From the NCBI RefSeq assembly GCF_030052815.1, contig NC_079505.1, positions 17,818,822 to 17,882,821 on the forward strand: a DNA stretch of 64,000 nt, in the 5' to 3' direction. Below the pieces are notes generated by a model that was not told the origin of the DNA, searched no databases, and saw only the letters and a program-made list of their open reading frames with translations. Within the stretch, counting starts at the first letter, position 1. Each line of letters starts with the position of its first letter. A program made the translations under genes and the position numbers. The stretch comes from Hevea brasiliensis. Its lineage: Eukaryota > Streptophyta > Magnoliopsida > Malpighiales > Euphorbiaceae. Shown here in pieces: positions 62,372 to 64,000 of the stretch.

Positions 62372-64000
62372 TACCAAATCCCAAATTTTTCCATAATCAC
62401 TTCATAAAACCTTATTCCCTTCCCTTGAGAAAGAAAATTAACAAGAAAGAAAGAGGAAAGGAAGAGAGAAATTGAAGAATTGGCATTTAAATTGAGGTTA
62501 GTATGCTAAACTCTTCATTTATCCATTCAAATGCATATGTGATGGTTGAAAATGAGTTTAGAACTTGATTAAATGAAACAAACATGGGAGAAGGACTAAA
62601 CTGAAATTTCGTCCAGCCTAAAGGGAGTATGGATTGCATGAATTTAATGGGTTTGAATGAGTTTAGGAACCCTACTTAGTTGATTGATTATGGTTTAAAG
62701 TTTTGAATTTAGTTAATTGCACAATTTAAGTGAATTAGGGTTTGGAGGCTAGGGTGTTTATGAACCAAAATTTGGAGAAATGCATAAATGGCATGTTTAA
62801 CCTATTGTGAAATGAAATAATGGTCAATTATGACCAAATAAGTTGTGTGGGAATTGTTGGAATAAAAACCAAATTCGTAGGTTGAAGGGTCATGCTGCTG
62901 GCAGCATGACCAAACCCACTTTGAAGGACCAAAACTCAAATTTTACAAGTCCAATTGATATTCCACCAATTGGAGATGAAAATAGACATAAAAGAGCACA
63001 ATTTTCATTAAGGAACCATGGCCAAAAACTGACCAAAACTTGGTGAAACAATTGACCAAAGTGAATTGATAGCAGGCTGCCACTGCACTAAACTGACCAA
63101 ATAAACAGTAACTGTTCATTTGGTCATAACTCGAGTTGGACAGGTCAAATTGACCTGAATTTTGTCCAGGGGTTAGAGGGCATATAGACCTAAAACTTTC
63201 ATGAAGAACATCACCCCAGATTATGCCATTAACCCTTTCAAAATCATTGAGAAAAATTAAATTACTGTACCTGCAACTCTGCAGATTTTCAGTTGAGCAG
63301 TAAGGTTTGGATGGCTATAACTCTCTCTAGAAAATTCGGATTTAGGCGATTCTTGAACCGATGGAAACCTAAGACATAGTAGAACATTTCATATGAAGAA
63401 AGTGAGACCAAATTATGAACTTAACTTGATCAAATTACTGACCAAAGTTGGATCAAAATCTGCTAGAACCCAAAATTGCAGCATGAACAATGCACGTGAA
63501 CAGTAAACTTATTTTGGCCATAACTTGAGCTACAAAACTCCGATTGAGGTGATCCAAAAATGAGAATACACTTAAGACAATAAGGAACATTTTCTATGAA
63601 GGAAGTTTTGTCAAATTCCAACAGTAGATCGACCAATGGAATAGTGCAACTTCGGAGAACCAAAACCGAAAATTGGCAATTTTGCCAAAATGACCTAAGC
63701 TTTAAACAAATGACCAAAACCAACAAGTTTGGTGACCAAAATATGGTATGTGTGTGAAGTTAGAGTTCCCATATCTAGTAAGCCTTAAAAAGTCAACTAT
63801 TTGACTGGAATAGTGCAGTGAATAGTAACTCGAAACACAAAATTTCGAGAACGTCGAATTTAATACGTTAGAGCTAGGTAAATGTGGAGCTAAGTTTATT
63901 TTGGATTTATTTTAAGTTTTAGTACTGAAACATTGGAAAATTTCGTGTTTCAGTGGAAAAGAATACCGGGACAGAACCCGAGGAGTCGAGTCAAGGCCAA
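62372..64000 (+). mobile_element. Element D LTR 3, right part, runs off the window
   Basis: The LTR resumes at taccaaatcccaaat and stays colinear with LTR 1 to the window end, which corresponds to about 43360 of LTR 1. About 1.3 kb of LTR, including hairpin and LTR end, should follow outside the window. Confidence 0.92.

Overview
This is plant nuclear DNA. It holds one intron-rich receptor-kinase gene followed by AT-rich intergenic DNA and a deep nest of LTR retrotransposons. The gene family, the Ty3/gypsy chromovirus and Ty1/copia elements, the initiator-Met-tRNA type primer sites and the AT-rich background all indicate a eudicot. A member of the Malpighiales such as a Euphorbiaceae tree is my best guess, but that is inference only.

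Region 1 (1-11.4 kb): one gene on the minus strand, read as 19 exons that splice in frame by GT-AG into a protein of about 958 residues. It is a leucine-rich-repeat receptor-like kinase of subfamily LRR-VIII-1, the family of Arabidopsis HPCA1/CARD1 (At5g49760) and At5g49770. One intron carries a decayed RTE-type LINE tail in the same orientation as the gene.

Region 2 (11.4-21.6 kb): the upstream flank has a four-copy 231-bp tandem array, long TA arrays, a complete 3.3-kb solo LTR (13966-17302, minus) with a perfect TAAAT target duplication, and the remnant of another element (about 20671-21631).

Region 3 (21.6-64 kb) is a stack of nested insertions. Element B (gypsy, plus, about 4.2-kb LTRs, no recognisable RT or RNase H) has its 3' LTR cut at 32248 by copia element F. 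F is cut in gag at 36553 by gypsy element C (minus). C is cut in pol at 40955 by gypsy element D (plus). D is a tandem LTR-internal-LTR-internal-LTR array, and its third LTR is cut by solo LTR E (58698-62371, TSD TACCA). F, C and D all run past or are closed beyond the window end, so their right-hand halves are not visible.

No TE reading frame is intact. Many stops are single C-to-T or G-to-A changes relative to the sister copy, as expected of methylated, silenced DNA. Other disruptions are dense scrambles centred on CAG/CTG trinucleotides and look more like consensus error than mutation. Two LTR families (A/B and C/D/E) share architecture that I could not assign to a named feature: a hairpin with compensatory base changes just 3' of a TGCACCA motif, a module repeating about every 197 bp, and a palindrome of up to 31 bp.
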